Part shown: in pieces, positions 32,877-41,847 of the stretch | How the letters are laid out: every line of letters begins with the position of its first letter | Numbering within the stretch: position 1 is the stretch's first letter | Origin: a virus | Length of the DNA: 64,000 nt | Virus record (IMG/VR): IMGVR_UViG_3300009509_000031 | Location: 29,822-93,821 of that record | Direction: 5' to 3' (one strand) | Notes under the pieces: model-generated | Told to the model about the DNA's origin: nothing | Database searches by the model: none | Seen by the model: the letters and a program-made list of their open reading frames with translations, nothing else | Program-made: the position numbers and the translations under genes

Positions 32877-34035
32877 TGTCTAGCTGCCTTAGTGCTTTTC
32901 CAAACAAGTTGAACAGCGCAACACGTTCTGACTTGGATGAAACTTTTGATCGCAGAAACATCAAAGCGGCTTGTTCTGGATCCGTTGCAGATATCACTTT
33001 TCTCTTTCGTCGCATTCTAACTTTCTTTTCATGTTCAACCAGAATAGGTGGCGCAATCTGCACAAACCGTGCACCATCAGAGTACAACCAATTTCTTACT
33101 TCCGACCAATCAACAACAGAATATCGATCAACGTAAGAAACAACCTTCACAACAGACCATTGAAAGCAACACCGGCTTTCATGATTAGCAAGCTCTTCAA
33201 TCACTTCATCCGTTGTTTTTGCTCGATTCAAACGGTTACTACCAGAAGCATCAACAACCAGTTCCAGCAAGTTCAGTGCCGTTGTTCTCACATACCGAGT
33301 AACATGAACAGCACCTTTAGTTGTCGTTACCAGCCCAAAATATCGTGGTTGTCCTGCTTCATCAAAACGCAACCGATCAGCTGCACCAATAACCTCTATT
33401 CGATTACCGATTGTTTGCGGTGTGTGGATATGGCCGGCAATTGTTGTGCAGGTAATACAATCAGGCAACACATAATCTGCACCACGATACACAAATTCTT
33501 GGTTGCCTAGTGATGCACCTGTCACGTTCAAATGAGAGAAACACACACTGGTGTAACTACCATCTAGCCGCCTTAATGCGTGTTCAACATCTTCGTTATA
33601 CTCTGTTGCAGAATCGTAAATCCCGGATGATGGAAACGGCAACAGGATTAGATTGACATCTAACTTACAATCATCTGCAGGTTGAAACACTAACGGCCGA
33701 TCAACAATCCAGGGATTGGATTTCTGTGATCCTGCTTTTAGATACTGCAAAGCAAACGGTGTTGATTCCCTAGCCATAGCTTCATGATTCCCGCCCAAAA
33801 TAAACAACGGGATCTTTGCCCGATCAAACTCATTACACCACTGTGCAACCAGTTTTCTATCTGCTTCAGTTGGTATTGGCCTGTCAAACACATCCCCTAA
33901 CTGAATAGCCGTATCAACAGAATACCGTTTACAAAACGAAACAAACTCCCACATACTGTTTCGTATAGAGTCCGATAGGCTGTAACCGTATAGTGATCGG
34001 CCTAAATGCAGATCGCCTATTACACCAATGTTCAT
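32866..34035 (-). CDS. SbcD/Mre11-like nuclease
   Basis: A 389-residue metallophosphoesterase. The start MNIGVIGDLHLGRS at 34035 forms a TAATG overlap with the upstream stop. Phosphoesterase motifs are IGDLHLG, QLGDVFDRP, GGNHEAMARES and a later TIAGHIHTP with the metal-binding His pair. It corresponds to T4 gp47 and acts with the SbcC-like ATPase encoded next. Confidence 0.85.
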   Translation of the reverse strand: MNIGVIGDLHLGRSLYGYSLSDSIRNSMWEFVSFCKRYSVDTAIQLGDVFDRPIPTEADRKLVAQWCNEFDRAKIPLFILGGNHEAMARESTPFALQYLKAGSQKSNPWIVDRPLVFQPADDCKLDVNLILLPFPSSGIYDSATEYNEDVEHALRRLDGSYTSVCFSHLNVTGASLGNQEFVYRGADYVLPDCITCTTIAGHIHTPQTIGNRIEVIGAADRLRFDEAGQPRYFGLVTTTKGAVHVTRYVRTTALNLLELVVDASGSNRLNRAKTTDEVIEELANHESRCCFQWSVVKVVSYVDRYSVVDWSEVRNWLYSDGARFVQIAPPILVEHEKKVRMRRKRKVISATDPEQAALMFLRSKVSSKSERVALFNLFGKALRQLDNDR

Positions 34036-34262
34036 TACCCTAACTCGTTTTCTGCGAACCAATCGAACACAACAAGCGTTCCTGATGTACCAATCTCATA
34101 AACTTCACTGTCATCATGAATAGCGCGTTTTGGGATCCAGAACTGGCCGGTGTCTTTTAGGTGTGGTTGTTTCTCATTACCAACCAGTTCAGGGATGATC
34201 ACCAAACACGCAAGCCCGGTATCATGAACACATTCACAATCATCAAACCGCGTAACAGGCAT
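34035..34262 (-). CDS. small FWIP-domain protein
   Basis: A 75-residue protein. The segment QFWIPKRAIHDDSEVYEIGT and TLVVFDWFAENEL is a small beta-rich module seen in phage DNA-replication regions. The larger neighbour at 34262 has a similar SFWIPQDQVNVTDRYDFVV. It sits between SbcD and RecA genes, with stop and start shared on both sides. Function unknown, possibly single-stranded DNA or protein binding. Confidence 0.6.
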   Translation of the reverse strand: MPVTRFDDCECVHDTGLACLVIIPELVGNEKQPHLKDTGQFWIPKRAIHDDSEVYEIGTSGTLVVFDWFAENELG

Positions 34263-34852
34263 TACCCACCATTTTTTTCAAAGTCTGCACGTTCCTTTAA
34301 TACAACCCGCCCAAACTCATCATCACGAGGTAATTCGGCCGGATCAACTTCAACGAGTTTTGCAGTTCCCCATTTACCCTTACCAGTCAATTCCAACATA
34401 CCGCCATAAGGATCCTTACCATCAAGAATCAACCCCTTTTCTGCATCAACAAGCGGTTTAACTTCTTCTGGTGAAAGCTTCCTGATGTTTTTTGTTGCAT
34501 GTCTAGCACCGTTAGGACTAATAACAACAAAGTCATATCGATCAGTAACATTCACTTGATCTTGTGGTATCCAAAAACTAACGGATCCTTGCTTTTCATA
34601 AATCAGCAAAATACGGCCGTACCGTTCACAACCCGTGCTCTTTACGATCTTCACAACAAAGTCTTTAGACGCCATAAGCTTCTTTGCAATATCTGCATCA
34701 TCAAACCGTTGTGAACTACCCGGAACCCACCTTAAATGCTTCGTTGAATACGATCGAGATGTACCAAGATATATCGCTTCAAACACAACACCGGTTTGTT
34801 CTACGGGTTTCCAGTCCAAAATCTCAACCGGATCGCCAATAAGCAGTTTCAT
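34262..34852 (-). CDS. FWIP-domain protein, recombination block
   Basis: A 196-residue protein starting MKLLIGDPVEILDWKP at 34852, five bases after the recA-like stop. Residues about 65-130 contain ILLIYEKQGSVSFWIPQDQV, related to the small neighbour downstream. A Gly/Lys-rich C-terminal part follows. Location suggests a role in DNA metabolism; no catalytic residue pattern is visible. Confidence 0.6.
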   Translation of the reverse strand: MKLLIGDPVEILDWKPVEQTGVVFEAIYLGTSRSYSTKHLRWVPGSSQRFDDADIAKKLMASKDFVVKIVKSTGCERYGRILLIYEKQGSVSFWIPQDQVNVTDRYDFVVISPNGARHATKNIRKLSPEEVKPLVDAEKGLILDGKDPYGGMLELTGKGKWGTAKLVEVDPAELPRDDEFGRVVLKERADFEKNGG

Positions 34853-34853
34853 G

Positions 34854-35756
34854 TTACCTAATACCTTTCTTCTTCTTAGGCATTGGCAACAATCCCTTAT
34901 CATAATCAAGCAAAACGTATGCTTGTTGATACGGTCTAGCAAGCCGGTTCTTTTCTGCAGTTATACATAGTTTAATACCGGCAACGTACTTTTTCCCATT
35001 TCGCACCCTGGTATACTTGCCAAGCATTTCTAACTTTAGCCTAACTGACGCGTGAAACCGTAAAGCAAACCCACCTGGTGGTTTATGTGCCGTACCGAAT
35101 TGGCTATCCGCTGTTCTAATTTGATTAACACAAAACAGGATAGTGTTTGTTCGAGGAATACGGCCAGCAACCTTTCTGATGGCACTGCTAAGCATCAACG
35201 CTCTAATCTGTGCTGAACGATCCCGTTTTATCTCGCCTGTTTCAGCAAGCTCTTCAAGTTCTGCTTTAGTGTTCATTCCGGCAATAGAGTCAATCATCCC
35301 AACCATCAACCCAGTACGGCCAATTGCAGTAATAGATTTTGAAAAAGATCCAAAAACACCTTCAACGGTTTCATCATCCCCTAATATAAGACGGGATAGA
35401 TCAACACCATATTTACTAGCCAACCATTCATCATACTCACCTTCACACGGCCACAATACACCATCCCCGCCAAGCTTTTGAGCTTGTGCAATTAAGCTAT
35501 ACCCAAGTGCAGTCTTACACGTTGCCTCAGCACCAAACACTTCAACAATCCTACCAACAGGCCAGCCCCTACCTTTTCTATCAAGTACTAAATCAAGTTC
35601 TGGAACACCTGACGGTATAAACATCCGTGGAACACCGCGATCACTTGTATTCGCCATATGCACTGCTTCTGTACCAAGTACAGAAGCAATAGCATCAGCA
35701 ACCTTGCCAATACGTGAAACTAGTTCAACCTCCCTAATAATCTTTTTCTTACTCAT
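34854..35756 (-). CDS. RecA-like recombinase
   Basis: A 300-residue protein, start MSKKKIIREVELVSRIGK at 35756. The RecA core is clear: IPSGVPELDLVLDRKGRGWP, VGRIVEVFGAEATCKTALGY, MVGMIDSIAGM (Walker B region), NTILFCVNQIRTADS and the L2-region PPGGFALRFHASVRLKL. The P-loop is GAEATCKT (residues 75-82): the Gly before Lys of the usual GPESSGKT is Cys. Like UvsX it should promote strand exchange. Neighbours include SbcCD, UvsY-like and SSB genes. Confidence 0.85.
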   Translation of the reverse strand: MSKKKIIREVELVSRIGKVADAIASVLGTEAVHMANTSDRGVPRMFIPSGVPELDLVLDRKGRGWPVGRIVEVFGAEATCKTALGYSLIAQAQKLGGDGVLWPCEGEYDEWLASKYGVDLSRLILGDDETVEGVFGSFSKSITAIGRTGLMVGMIDSIAGMNTKAELEELAETGEIKRDRSAQIRALMLSSAIRKVAGRIPRTNTILFCVNQIRTADSQFGTAHKPPGGFALRFHASVRLKLEMLGKYTRVRNGKKYVAGIKLCITAEKNRLARPYQQAYVLLDYDKGLLPMPKKKKGIR

Positions 35757-35778
35757 TAGATTCACAACCCCTAGTAAC

Positions 35779-37233
35779 CTAATCAAGCCACACTGGCGGC
35801 TCATCACAGTATTCGTTGTAGATACTTTCTAGCTTTTTAAGTTGTGATTTTGAAATTAGGGTTGTTTCTTCTTTCTCAACAGCCTCAATTAACTTTGACA
35901 CAAACTTTAAACAGTTTGTTGGTTGTTCCTTTAACCATTGCCATCCGTCTTTTGCTGATAGTACGGACAAAATGAACAGGGCATGTGCTTTTCTTGCTGT
36001 TCTTGATTCCCGTACATTATCGTATGTAGCCGTTCCCTTATCAGCAAACTCAATTCTGCAATTCCGGCGGCCCACTGTTCCCTTCGTGGCCCTTGGTTTA
36101 TCTGTTCGTACAACTGTTTTAGAGTGTCTGGATCGGCTAGCCGCAGTAACGCCATTAGCTTCAACCTTTCGTATACGGCTAGCGTAGATCCGTTTGACGC
36201 TGTTGGAAGTTCTTTCTGTTCGTTTTTGAGTTCTGCAACAACCTCTTTTCTTGTTTCTCTCACCTTCATCACCGGCTGTAACCACAACCCGCAATCGTTT
36301 TGTCCAAGAACCCTTTTTATCTTTTTTGACCATTGAATTTTTCGCAACCTTTTTGTGTACACCCGTACCTCTACACAGTGTTCTAAAGGATCCACAAAAC
36401 CCGGAAAATTTCCTAATCAGTGAACTCAACCCGAATTCAACACATCGATCATGCAGTGCTTGTTTATCAAGCACCGTCTTTAACCGGCCAAACTTGTACT
36501 GATTCAACAGATCGCGCTTTTCTTCTTCTGTAATATGCGGCTTTTTCAGATCCCATAATGAAGTGTTGCGTGTAATCACACTAACAACATCTTTATGGGA
36601 TACGGATCCCAGCCCACCTTGCTTTTTAGAATGTTGCAGTATCCGATCTAGTGTCTTAAACCTATCAAGTAACTTCCTAGCCGTTTTATCCCCAACCATA
36701 TGAACACCAGGAACATTATCCTTATTACCTACTAGTAATCGGTAGGCCAAGAACTGTTCAGGCTGCATTTCTAATTTAACTTTTGCATGTGACTTGGGAT
36801 CAATGATGTAGTGGTTTTTAGGTACACAAAGCTGGAAGAGATCAGAATCGCTAGTCACGATACCAACCTCTTCCAGCTTTAGAAATACGGTTAATACGGC
36901 TATAACGTCATCTGCTTCAACACCATTTTCATAGCATTGAATAACCGGCAATGTGTCAAAGAATCGTTTAAGAATTGCAAGTTGCCTAATTAAGTCTTCA
37001 ATAAACTCCGGATCCTTATTTCTGTTTGCTTTGTAATCCGGAAAAATCGCCTTCCTTTTATTACTACCACCATCCCAACAGATAATAAGTTCATCCGGAT
37101 CCAAATCTGCAGCAAGGCTAGCCAAGCTTTTTAACACACCGTACACAATATTAGTATTCTGGCCCTTATAAGACAGACTCAGTTTATATGCTGCCCTATA
37201 CGCCAGATTAGATAAATCAACAAGTAGTCTCAC
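35779..37233 (-). CDS. 5'-3' exonuclease (FEN), ORF with anomalous C-terminal half
   Basis: A 484-codon frame. Residues 1-275 are a flap-endonuclease/Pol I-type 5' nuclease: LLVDLSNLAYRA, ICWDGGSNKRKAIFPDYKAN, GVEADDVIAV, IVTSDSDLFQL and the helix-three-turn-helix LVGNKDNVPGVHMVGDKTAR. Length then exceeds the family by about 200 residues. From about 280 to 430 the frame is an Arg/Lys/Ser/Thr-rich text that does not look folded, while another frame over the same DNA looks protein-like. The last 60 residues look natural again (DGWQWLKEQPTNCLKFVSKL). See the overlapping entry and the finding on this locus. Confidence 0.75.
   Translation of the reverse strand: MRLLVDLSNLAYRAAYKLSLSYKGQNTNIVYGVLKSLASLAADLDPDELIICWDGGSNKRKAIFPDYKANRNKDPEFIEDLIRQLAILKRFFDTLPVIQCYENGVEADDVIAVLTVFLKLEEVGIVTSDSDLFQLCVPKNHYIIDPKSHAKVKLEMQPEQFLAYRLLVGNKDNVPGVHMVGDKTARKLLDRFKTLDRILQHSKKQGGLGSVSHKDVVSVITRNTSLWDLKKPHITEEEKRDLLNQYKFGRLKTVLDKQALHDRCVEFGLSSLIRKFSGFCGSFRTLCRGTGVHKKVAKNSMVKKDKKGSWTKRLRVVVTAGDEGERNKKRGCCRTQKRTERTSNSVKRIYASRIRKVEANGVTAASRSRHSKTVVRTDKPRATKGTVGRRNCRIEFADKGTATYDNVRESRTARKAHALFILSVLSAKDGWQWLKEQPTNCLKFVSKLIEAVEKEETTLISKSQLKKLESIYNEYCDEPPVWLD
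35931..36269 (-). CDS. overlapping frame inside the FEN ORF
   Basis: This frame reads MKVRETRKEVVAELKNEQKE and continues with ADPDTLKQLYEQINQGPRRE and AGIAELSLLIRERLHTIM, a normal helical protein text, and ends MPCSFCPYYQQKTDGNG. It can be extended upstream without a stop to 36416. It is offset from the FEN frame by one base. It may be a separate gene, or the true continuation of a longer protein reached by two opposite one-base shifts. No clear ribosome site precedes the internal ATG. Confidence 0.45.
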   Translation of the reverse strand: MKVRETRKEVVAELKNEQKELPTASNGSTLAVYERLKLMALLRLADPDTLKQLYEQINQGPRREQWAAGIAELSLLIRERLHTIMYGNQEQQEKHMPCSFCPYYQQKTDGNG

Positions 37234-37517
37234 ATTACCCTCTTTTTTGCTGACGGTGTGTTACCTTGCTTCCAAGGATTTGCCCCGTATTCTCTACACC
37301 AAGCAAAATGACATTTCCAACCACAAAACCCGCGTCTAACTTTGTTATCTGTTCTTGCGTATACAACATTAGTTAGACGTTCCCCACATTCAGAACAATA
37401 AACCAGGTATTCACCGGCGTTTTCTTTTTCCCTTGGAAGAGCCTTTCTTAGCCTTTTTGCGATCACTACTTTTGGCTTTTCGCTTCTTTTTTGGTTTTTC
37501 TTCTTCATCGTCATCAT
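37230..37517 (-). CDS. zinc-finger protein downstream of SSB
   Basis: The certain part is the C-terminal 60 residues: YCSECGERLTNVVYA, then GFCGWKCHFAWCREYGANPW, a multi-Cys zinc module. The upstream part overlaps the SSB tail in another frame, and the true start is unclear (ATG at 37508 or a later GTG). The stop overlaps the FEN start as ATGA. Function unknown. Confidence 0.55.
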   Translation of the reverse strand: MMTMKKKNQKRSEKPKVVIAKRLRKALPREKENAGEYLVYCSECGERLTNVVYARTDNKVRRGFCGWKCHFAWCREYGANPWKQGNTPSAKKRVM

Positions 37518-38469
37518 CAGCTAGATCATCGTCTTCATCAGTATCATCTTCATCATCCGATGAATCCCCGTCATCATCGTCATCATCAGAATCATCTTCA
37601 TCATCGGTACTATCATCGTCATCATCATCTAGATCATCACTATCTTCATCATCCTCATCAGACGTATCAGGATCATCAAACAACTCATCTTCATCAGAAT
37701 CGTTTTCAAAACCATCACCCTCATCATCAAACCCATCATCACCAGACAGATCCTCATCATCATCAAAATCATCTTCATCCGCATCACCTTTGATGAACTT
37801 TCGGATCGCGGTTCTTTGGGCTTTTTCACTGGCCGGCTGCACTGCTTTAATCGTATCTAGATCATTCAACGCTTCATACACATCATCAGTGATGTATTTA
37901 GCGATATTAATTGGATCTGAAAATTTAACAGACGGGTATCTAGTGGCCTTACCCTTGCCTTTTCTTTTGATTGCTACAATAACGGCAGCTTCTGGATCGC
38001 TAATATCGATCTTCTCATCAGTAACGTGATCAACAATCTGTTCAAAAACGTTACTACTAACCCCCAACAACTTTACAGGACCGCGAGACTTAATATCTTC
38101 TTTTCTGATTGCGTTCATAAAACCACGGCTTGACAACCTAAAGTTATCCGCGAAGTCTGAATCCCCCTTTTTCAGTGCTTTCTTCCGTTCCTTACAAATC
38201 AAACACGGTTTATCGTATCCAGAATTAGGTGGGCATACCAACCCCAATCCGTGTTGTTGAACTTCACGCCACAATACCCTGATCTCATCTGCCCATGGTG
38301 GACATATATAAAAATAATTCCAGCCAACTTTCAATTCATGGAACTCACCACCAGATCGATCCGCAAGTTCCTTTTGTTTCTTTGCTGCTTCATCAAAGTC
38401 AATACCGCGTCGTTTTCTCTTACTGCTACCCTTACTTTTTGATCCTGACTTATCCTTTTTCTTTGCCAT
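37411..38469 (-). CDS. single-stranded DNA-binding protein with acidic and basic tails
   Basis: A 352-residue gp32-like phage SSB. The core (about 35-200) includes KVGWNYFYICPPW, GLVCPPNSGYDKPCLICKE with the zinc-binding Cys residues, and LLGVSSNVFEQIVDHV. Residues about 228-325 are almost entirely Asp, Glu and Ser, longer than usual SSB acidic tails, and the last 28 residues are Lys/Arg-rich (KKKRKAKSSDRKKAKK). Acidic SSB tails normally recruit replication proteins; the added basic end is unusual. It is encoded between the UvsY-like and FEN genes. Confidence 0.8.
   Translation of the reverse strand: MAKKKDKSGSKSKGSSKRKRRGIDFDEAAKKQKELADRSGGEFHELKVGWNYFYICPPWADEIRVLWREVQQHGLGLVCPPNSGYDKPCLICKERKKALKKGDSDFADNFRLSSRGFMNAIRKEDIKSRGPVKLLGVSSNVFEQIVDHVTDEKIDISDPEAAVIVAIKRKGKGKATRYPSVKFSDPINIAKYITDDVYEALNDLDTIKAVQPASEKAQRTAIRKFIKGDADEDDFDDDEDLSGDDGFDDEGDGFENDSDEDELFDDPDTSDEDDEDSDDLDDDDDDSTDDEDDSDDDDDDGDSSDDEDDTDEDDDLADDDDEEEKPKKKRKAKSSDRKKAKKGSSKGKRKRR
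37501..37790 (-). repeat. GAT/GAC/GAA triplet-repeat tract in SSB gene
   Basis: About 290 bases of near-uninterrupted Asp/Glu/Ser codons with strong triplet periodicity, coding for the acidic tail. A similar tract occurs at 51451-51770. Such tracts expand and contract by slippage. Confidence 0.75.
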
Positions 38470-38471
38470 AA

Positions 38472-38993
38472 CTACCGATCCTTTCGTTTTCTTTTTACAG
38501 ATCTCTTTACAACCCGCTGTTCCAAAACCCTGTTAGCTCGTTTTATTTTCTTTCTTAGTGATAAATCAGTTGAATCCTTTTCTGTTCTGTTATCTGCACC
38601 AAGTTGAATCAGCATATCCTTACGTTGTTTAAATGCTTCAACAGCAACTTTTAGAATATCCCTGTTAAACTTTGCTTTGTGCCACGCTTCAACAGCTTCC
38701 CTATGCCGACTATGTTTTGTTATGTGTTCTTTGATCTCAGCTTCTTTACTGTTTCGTTTTTCAGATCTGTATTTCAATCCCAGCTTAGCCCCAATTACAT
38801 CCTTTGCTTCTTCCGATCGCCTTGCTTCATCTTCCGCCCTAGCGTGTAAAAATCCCCAATGTGCGAAGTAACTAGCTTGTCTTGAAAATTCTTGTTTCAG
38901 ATCTGCCCCAATACCAAGCTCTTCAAGGATACCCAACATCGTTTTTTCTGGATCAATAAGATCATCGTTTTCATCTTCACGCCGCTTTGGCAT
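38472..38993 (-). CDS. UvsY-like recombination mediator
   Basis: A 173-residue helical protein, start MPKRREDENDDLIDPEKTML at 38993 with GGAGG and AAGGGG upstream, overlapping the polymerase end by 17 bases. The C-terminal region contains ILKVAVEAFKQRKDMLIQLG followed by a basic tail, the pattern of UvsY-type mediators that load the recombinase on SSB-coated DNA. Its neighbours (SSB, RecA, polymerase) agree. The assignment is by motif and context. Confidence 0.65.
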   Translation of the reverse strand: MPKRREDENDDLIDPEKTMLGILEELGIGADLKQEFSRQASYFAHWGFLHARAEDEARRSEEAKDVIGAKLGLKYRSEKRNSKEAEIKEHITKHSRHREAVEAWHKAKFNRDILKVAVEAFKQRKDMLIQLGADNRTEKDSTDLSLRKKIKRANRVLEQRVVKRSVKRKRKDR

Positions 38994-41700
38994 ACCCCTT
39001 AACCTCCAAATAGCTTTGATATTCTTCTTTCTCTTCCTTACTCTGGTATTCTTCACCAAAACATTGTTGCTTCAAACATTCCACCTTCAACGGCATTTCA
39101 TACTTATGCCGGCTATCTTTTGGTAATGTATCGGCCATCCATACCACGATCTTTTCACTTGCGTCATCTGCACAACATTTGTGACAACTAAACACCAACT
39201 GATCGTGAAGTGTAAGAATGATTCTCAATCCTGGAAAGTTTGATCGTCTAATACCGTCATACACCCGTTTGGTTGCTCTTGTCATCACATCACCGGCAAT
39301 AGCTTGCACTTCAAAGTTGTAAGCTTCCCTATGCAAATGTGATAAATCAAAATCCCGCTTATCGGTTCTCAATCCGTATTTAGACAAGAACCACTGAATA
39401 CCCGGCAACCGGCGTTTTCTACCGTATACAGCACTAGTAAGCCGCCCATTCTTTTCAACAAGTGCAACCTGTTTACGTCTAAAGGCTGCTATCCTCTGAT
39501 ACTTTTCAAAATACGCATCAATGACACGTTGAACTTTTAATTGCCGTTCCTTCATCGGCATGTTCAACGGAAAACTATCAGGATTAGCTTCAGCAATTGC
39601 ATAGGCACCTCTACCGTATGGAATACCGAAGTTTGCACCCTTGGCAACAGATCGTTCATCCTTGGTAATCAGCGGTGCAATCTGTTTCCATTCTTCATCG
39701 GTGGGTTCTCGCATCAACCTAGCAACAACTGCCATTCTCGTATGCAGATCAACACCAGTTAGAAGCTCTTTAATCATGATCCTTTCATTAGCAAGCCACG
39801 CTAATACGCATAGTTCAACTTTTTCATAATCAGCAGAAAGGATCACATGATCTGGAGTATCGGGAACAAGGATTGAACGAATACAGCCGGTTCTTGGAAG
39901 TGTCTGAACCGGCGGATCATCAGCTGAAAGCCGGCCAGTTCTCGCGATGTGTATATTAAAATTTGGGTGGAATCGGTTCTTAGATTCAAGATAACGCAAA
40001 AACGCACCATCCGAATCCGTACCATCCAAATTTTTTGTTATGTAACCTTCAAACTTTCTTAATTCAATGATCGCCCTAGCGATCCTACCTGCTTTTGTCT
40101 TCTGAATAGACAGAGCTTCTAAAACAAACTTATCTGTTGATCGGTTACCGCCCCTTGTTCGTTTACGTAAATCAGCACCGGCTGCTTCTAGTAAGTTGGC
40201 AAGCTGAATAGGTGAATTAGGATTAAAGATAACAATATTACCTTTTGTATCACGAACAGTCCCAAGCAACTTGTTTGCCTGGTTCTTTATCCGTGTAAGT
40301 ATTCTTTCAGACTTCTTACGGTAATGTTTACTCAGATACAGTAACCGTTCCTTATCACACTGCAGCCCACGATATTCTGCATCAGCAAGCGGGTTGATTA
40401 GTCCCATATGCCCCTTAAACGGGCCAACCGTTTTTTCTTGCTTTAATAACTTAACTAACTTCTTTTTTATTAGCCACGTTGCATTACAGTCATAACCGCA
40501 ATAAGACCATAACAGCCGGTTTGGAACTTCCCACGTTTTGAAGATCGTTTTTTTACCGGCCGTAACCTTATACTCATCCATAACCGCATCATATTTTTTC
40601 CAACGCAAGTACCATTGACTTTGAAAGGTAAGATTATGCGGTTTGTTTTCGTCAATATTTGCATGTGCAATCAACGTATCAAACACAACGTTGAAATCAA
40701 CAATACCTGTCAATTTCCTAATATGCTTGATATCAAATTTTAAATTTTGCCCGATCAGTTTTGCTTTTAAAAAAACTTGAGTTAACCTATCAACTAAAAT
40801 CCTTCGTTGCTGTGGTGTCCAAAAATACGTCTTACCCTGTACCATCCACGGCAAGATATGACTTTCATCATCCTCAAAACAAAACCCCACACACATAATT
40901 TCTGAAGTGTGTGGGGATAGCCCCGTCGTTTCTAAATCAAACACAAAACCCGTATCAATCCGTTCTAACCGGCTCAACAGGGCTAGTGCTTTTTCAAACG
41001 TATCAGCAACCGTTATTTTTGTTGTAGGACTTTTTAACGGTTCCTTACCAGCTGCAAGCCGTTTTGCAACTAGTAGATCAAACACCACCAAATCATCGAA
41101 TTCCCAATTATGCAAACACGCATTAGGGTTATGTGTAGGAACAACCCAAAACGTGTGGGAATACGTCTTACCCTTTTTAGTTACCCATTCAATCGTATGT
41201 TTACTATAAAAACCGCGCCAACTTTTTACAGTTCTAGTGTTCTTCTTAACTGTCTGATGGCCGTTTTTCTGCGTAACAATCTCACCAAGAATCGTTTGAT
41301 ACGCAACAGAACCTAAGCATACAACCACCTTCGGTTTGTTTTTAAGTATCGATCTTAGGAGATAGCCGTAACAAGATGAGATATGATTTACGGAAGGTTT
41401 TTTTGTTCCCGGTACCCTACACCTAACAGCCGTTTCAATGCGTAGGGCTTTCCTATCAAGTCCAGATCGTTTTAAACAGTAATTTAACTTCCAACCGGAA
41501 TCACCAACAAACGGTCTAGATCTTTCTTCGTCTATCGGCCCTAGCGATTCCCCCAACAACATAATATCCGCTGTTGACGGTCCTGATCCATCGCAACAAA
41601 CGGTTTTTGATGTTTTGCAAAGATCGCATCGATTACAGGTAACACTTTGACGAAGTAATTTGATCCGGTTGATCTGTTTCGCTGTTGCTTTCGCTGGCAA
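38977..41700 (-). CDS. uracil-DNA glycosylase / DNA polymerase I fusion
   Basis: A 907-residue protein with TTG start. Residues 1-190 are a family 4-type uracil-DNA glycosylase: CNRCDLC, MLLGESLGPIDEERSRPFVG, RCRVPG and SSCYGYLL, with four Cys placed as for a 4Fe-4S cluster. A 3'-5' exonuclease follows (FVFDLETTGLS, then IGQNLKFDIKHI). The C-terminal half is a family A polymerase with motif A ILSADYEKVELCVLAWL, motif B RSVAKGANFGIPYG and motif C LTLHDQLVF. In motif C the usual HDE is HDQ. This is the replicative polymerase. UDG-PolA fusions are known in some phages. Confidence 0.85.
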   Translation of the reverse strand: MPAKATAKQINRIKLLRQSVTCNRCDLCKTSKTVCCDGSGPSTADIMLLGESLGPIDEERSRPFVGDSGWKLNYCLKRSGLDRKALRIETAVRCRVPGTKKPSVNHISSCYGYLLRSILKNKPKVVVCLGSVAYQTILGEIVTQKNGHQTVKKNTRTVKSWRGFYSKHTIEWVTKKGKTYSHTFWVVPTHNPNACLHNWEFDDLVVFDLLVAKRLAAGKEPLKSPTTKITVADTFEKALALLSRLERIDTGFVFDLETTGLSPHTSEIMCVGFCFEDDESHILPWMVQGKTYFWTPQQRRILVDRLTQVFLKAKLIGQNLKFDIKHIRKLTGIVDFNVVFDTLIAHANIDENKPHNLTFQSQWYLRWKKYDAVMDEYKVTAGKKTIFKTWEVPNRLLWSYCGYDCNATWLIKKKLVKLLKQEKTVGPFKGHMGLINPLADAEYRGLQCDKERLLYLSKHYRKKSERILTRIKNQANKLLGTVRDTKGNIVIFNPNSPIQLANLLEAAGADLRKRTRGGNRSTDKFVLEALSIQKTKAGRIARAIIELRKFEGYITKNLDGTDSDGAFLRYLESKNRFHPNFNIHIARTGRLSADDPPVQTLPRTGCIRSILVPDTPDHVILSADYEKVELCVLAWLANERIMIKELLTGVDLHTRMAVVARLMREPTDEEWKQIAPLITKDERSVAKGANFGIPYGRGAYAIAEANPDSFPLNMPMKERQLKVQRVIDAYFEKYQRIAAFRRKQVALVEKNGRLTSAVYGRKRRLPGIQWFLSKYGLRTDKRDFDLSHLHREAYNFEVQAIAGDVMTRATKRVYDGIRRSNFPGLRIILTLHDQLVFSCHKCCADDASEKIVVWMADTLPKDSRHKYEMPLKVECLKQQCFGEEYQSKEEKEEYQSYLEVKGYAKAA

Positions 41701-41732
41701 TGTAACAACCCGTCAAGTTTTCGCTAGAAAAA

Positions 41733-41754
41733 TTGACACCAGATCGCCCGATTG
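41733..41754 (+). repeat. 22-base site, copy 1 (plus orientation)
   Basis: TTGACACCAGATCGCCCGAT followed by TG. Inverted match at 41848-41869 with two mismatches. Possible operator. Confidence 0.55.
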
Positions 41755-41847
41755 GTGTTGGTTGCTTGCCAAATAGGAAAAGGGGGGAAAGGTGGATTGT
41801 CTCAAGCATGTGTAACGCTGTTGTTCTGGCCAATGGCCGATCATTTA

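Noticed and set aside
37433-38029. Long Ser-rich plus-strand frame opposite the SSB gene
   Set aside because: It is the antisense reading of the Asp/Glu codon tract and has no ribosome site.
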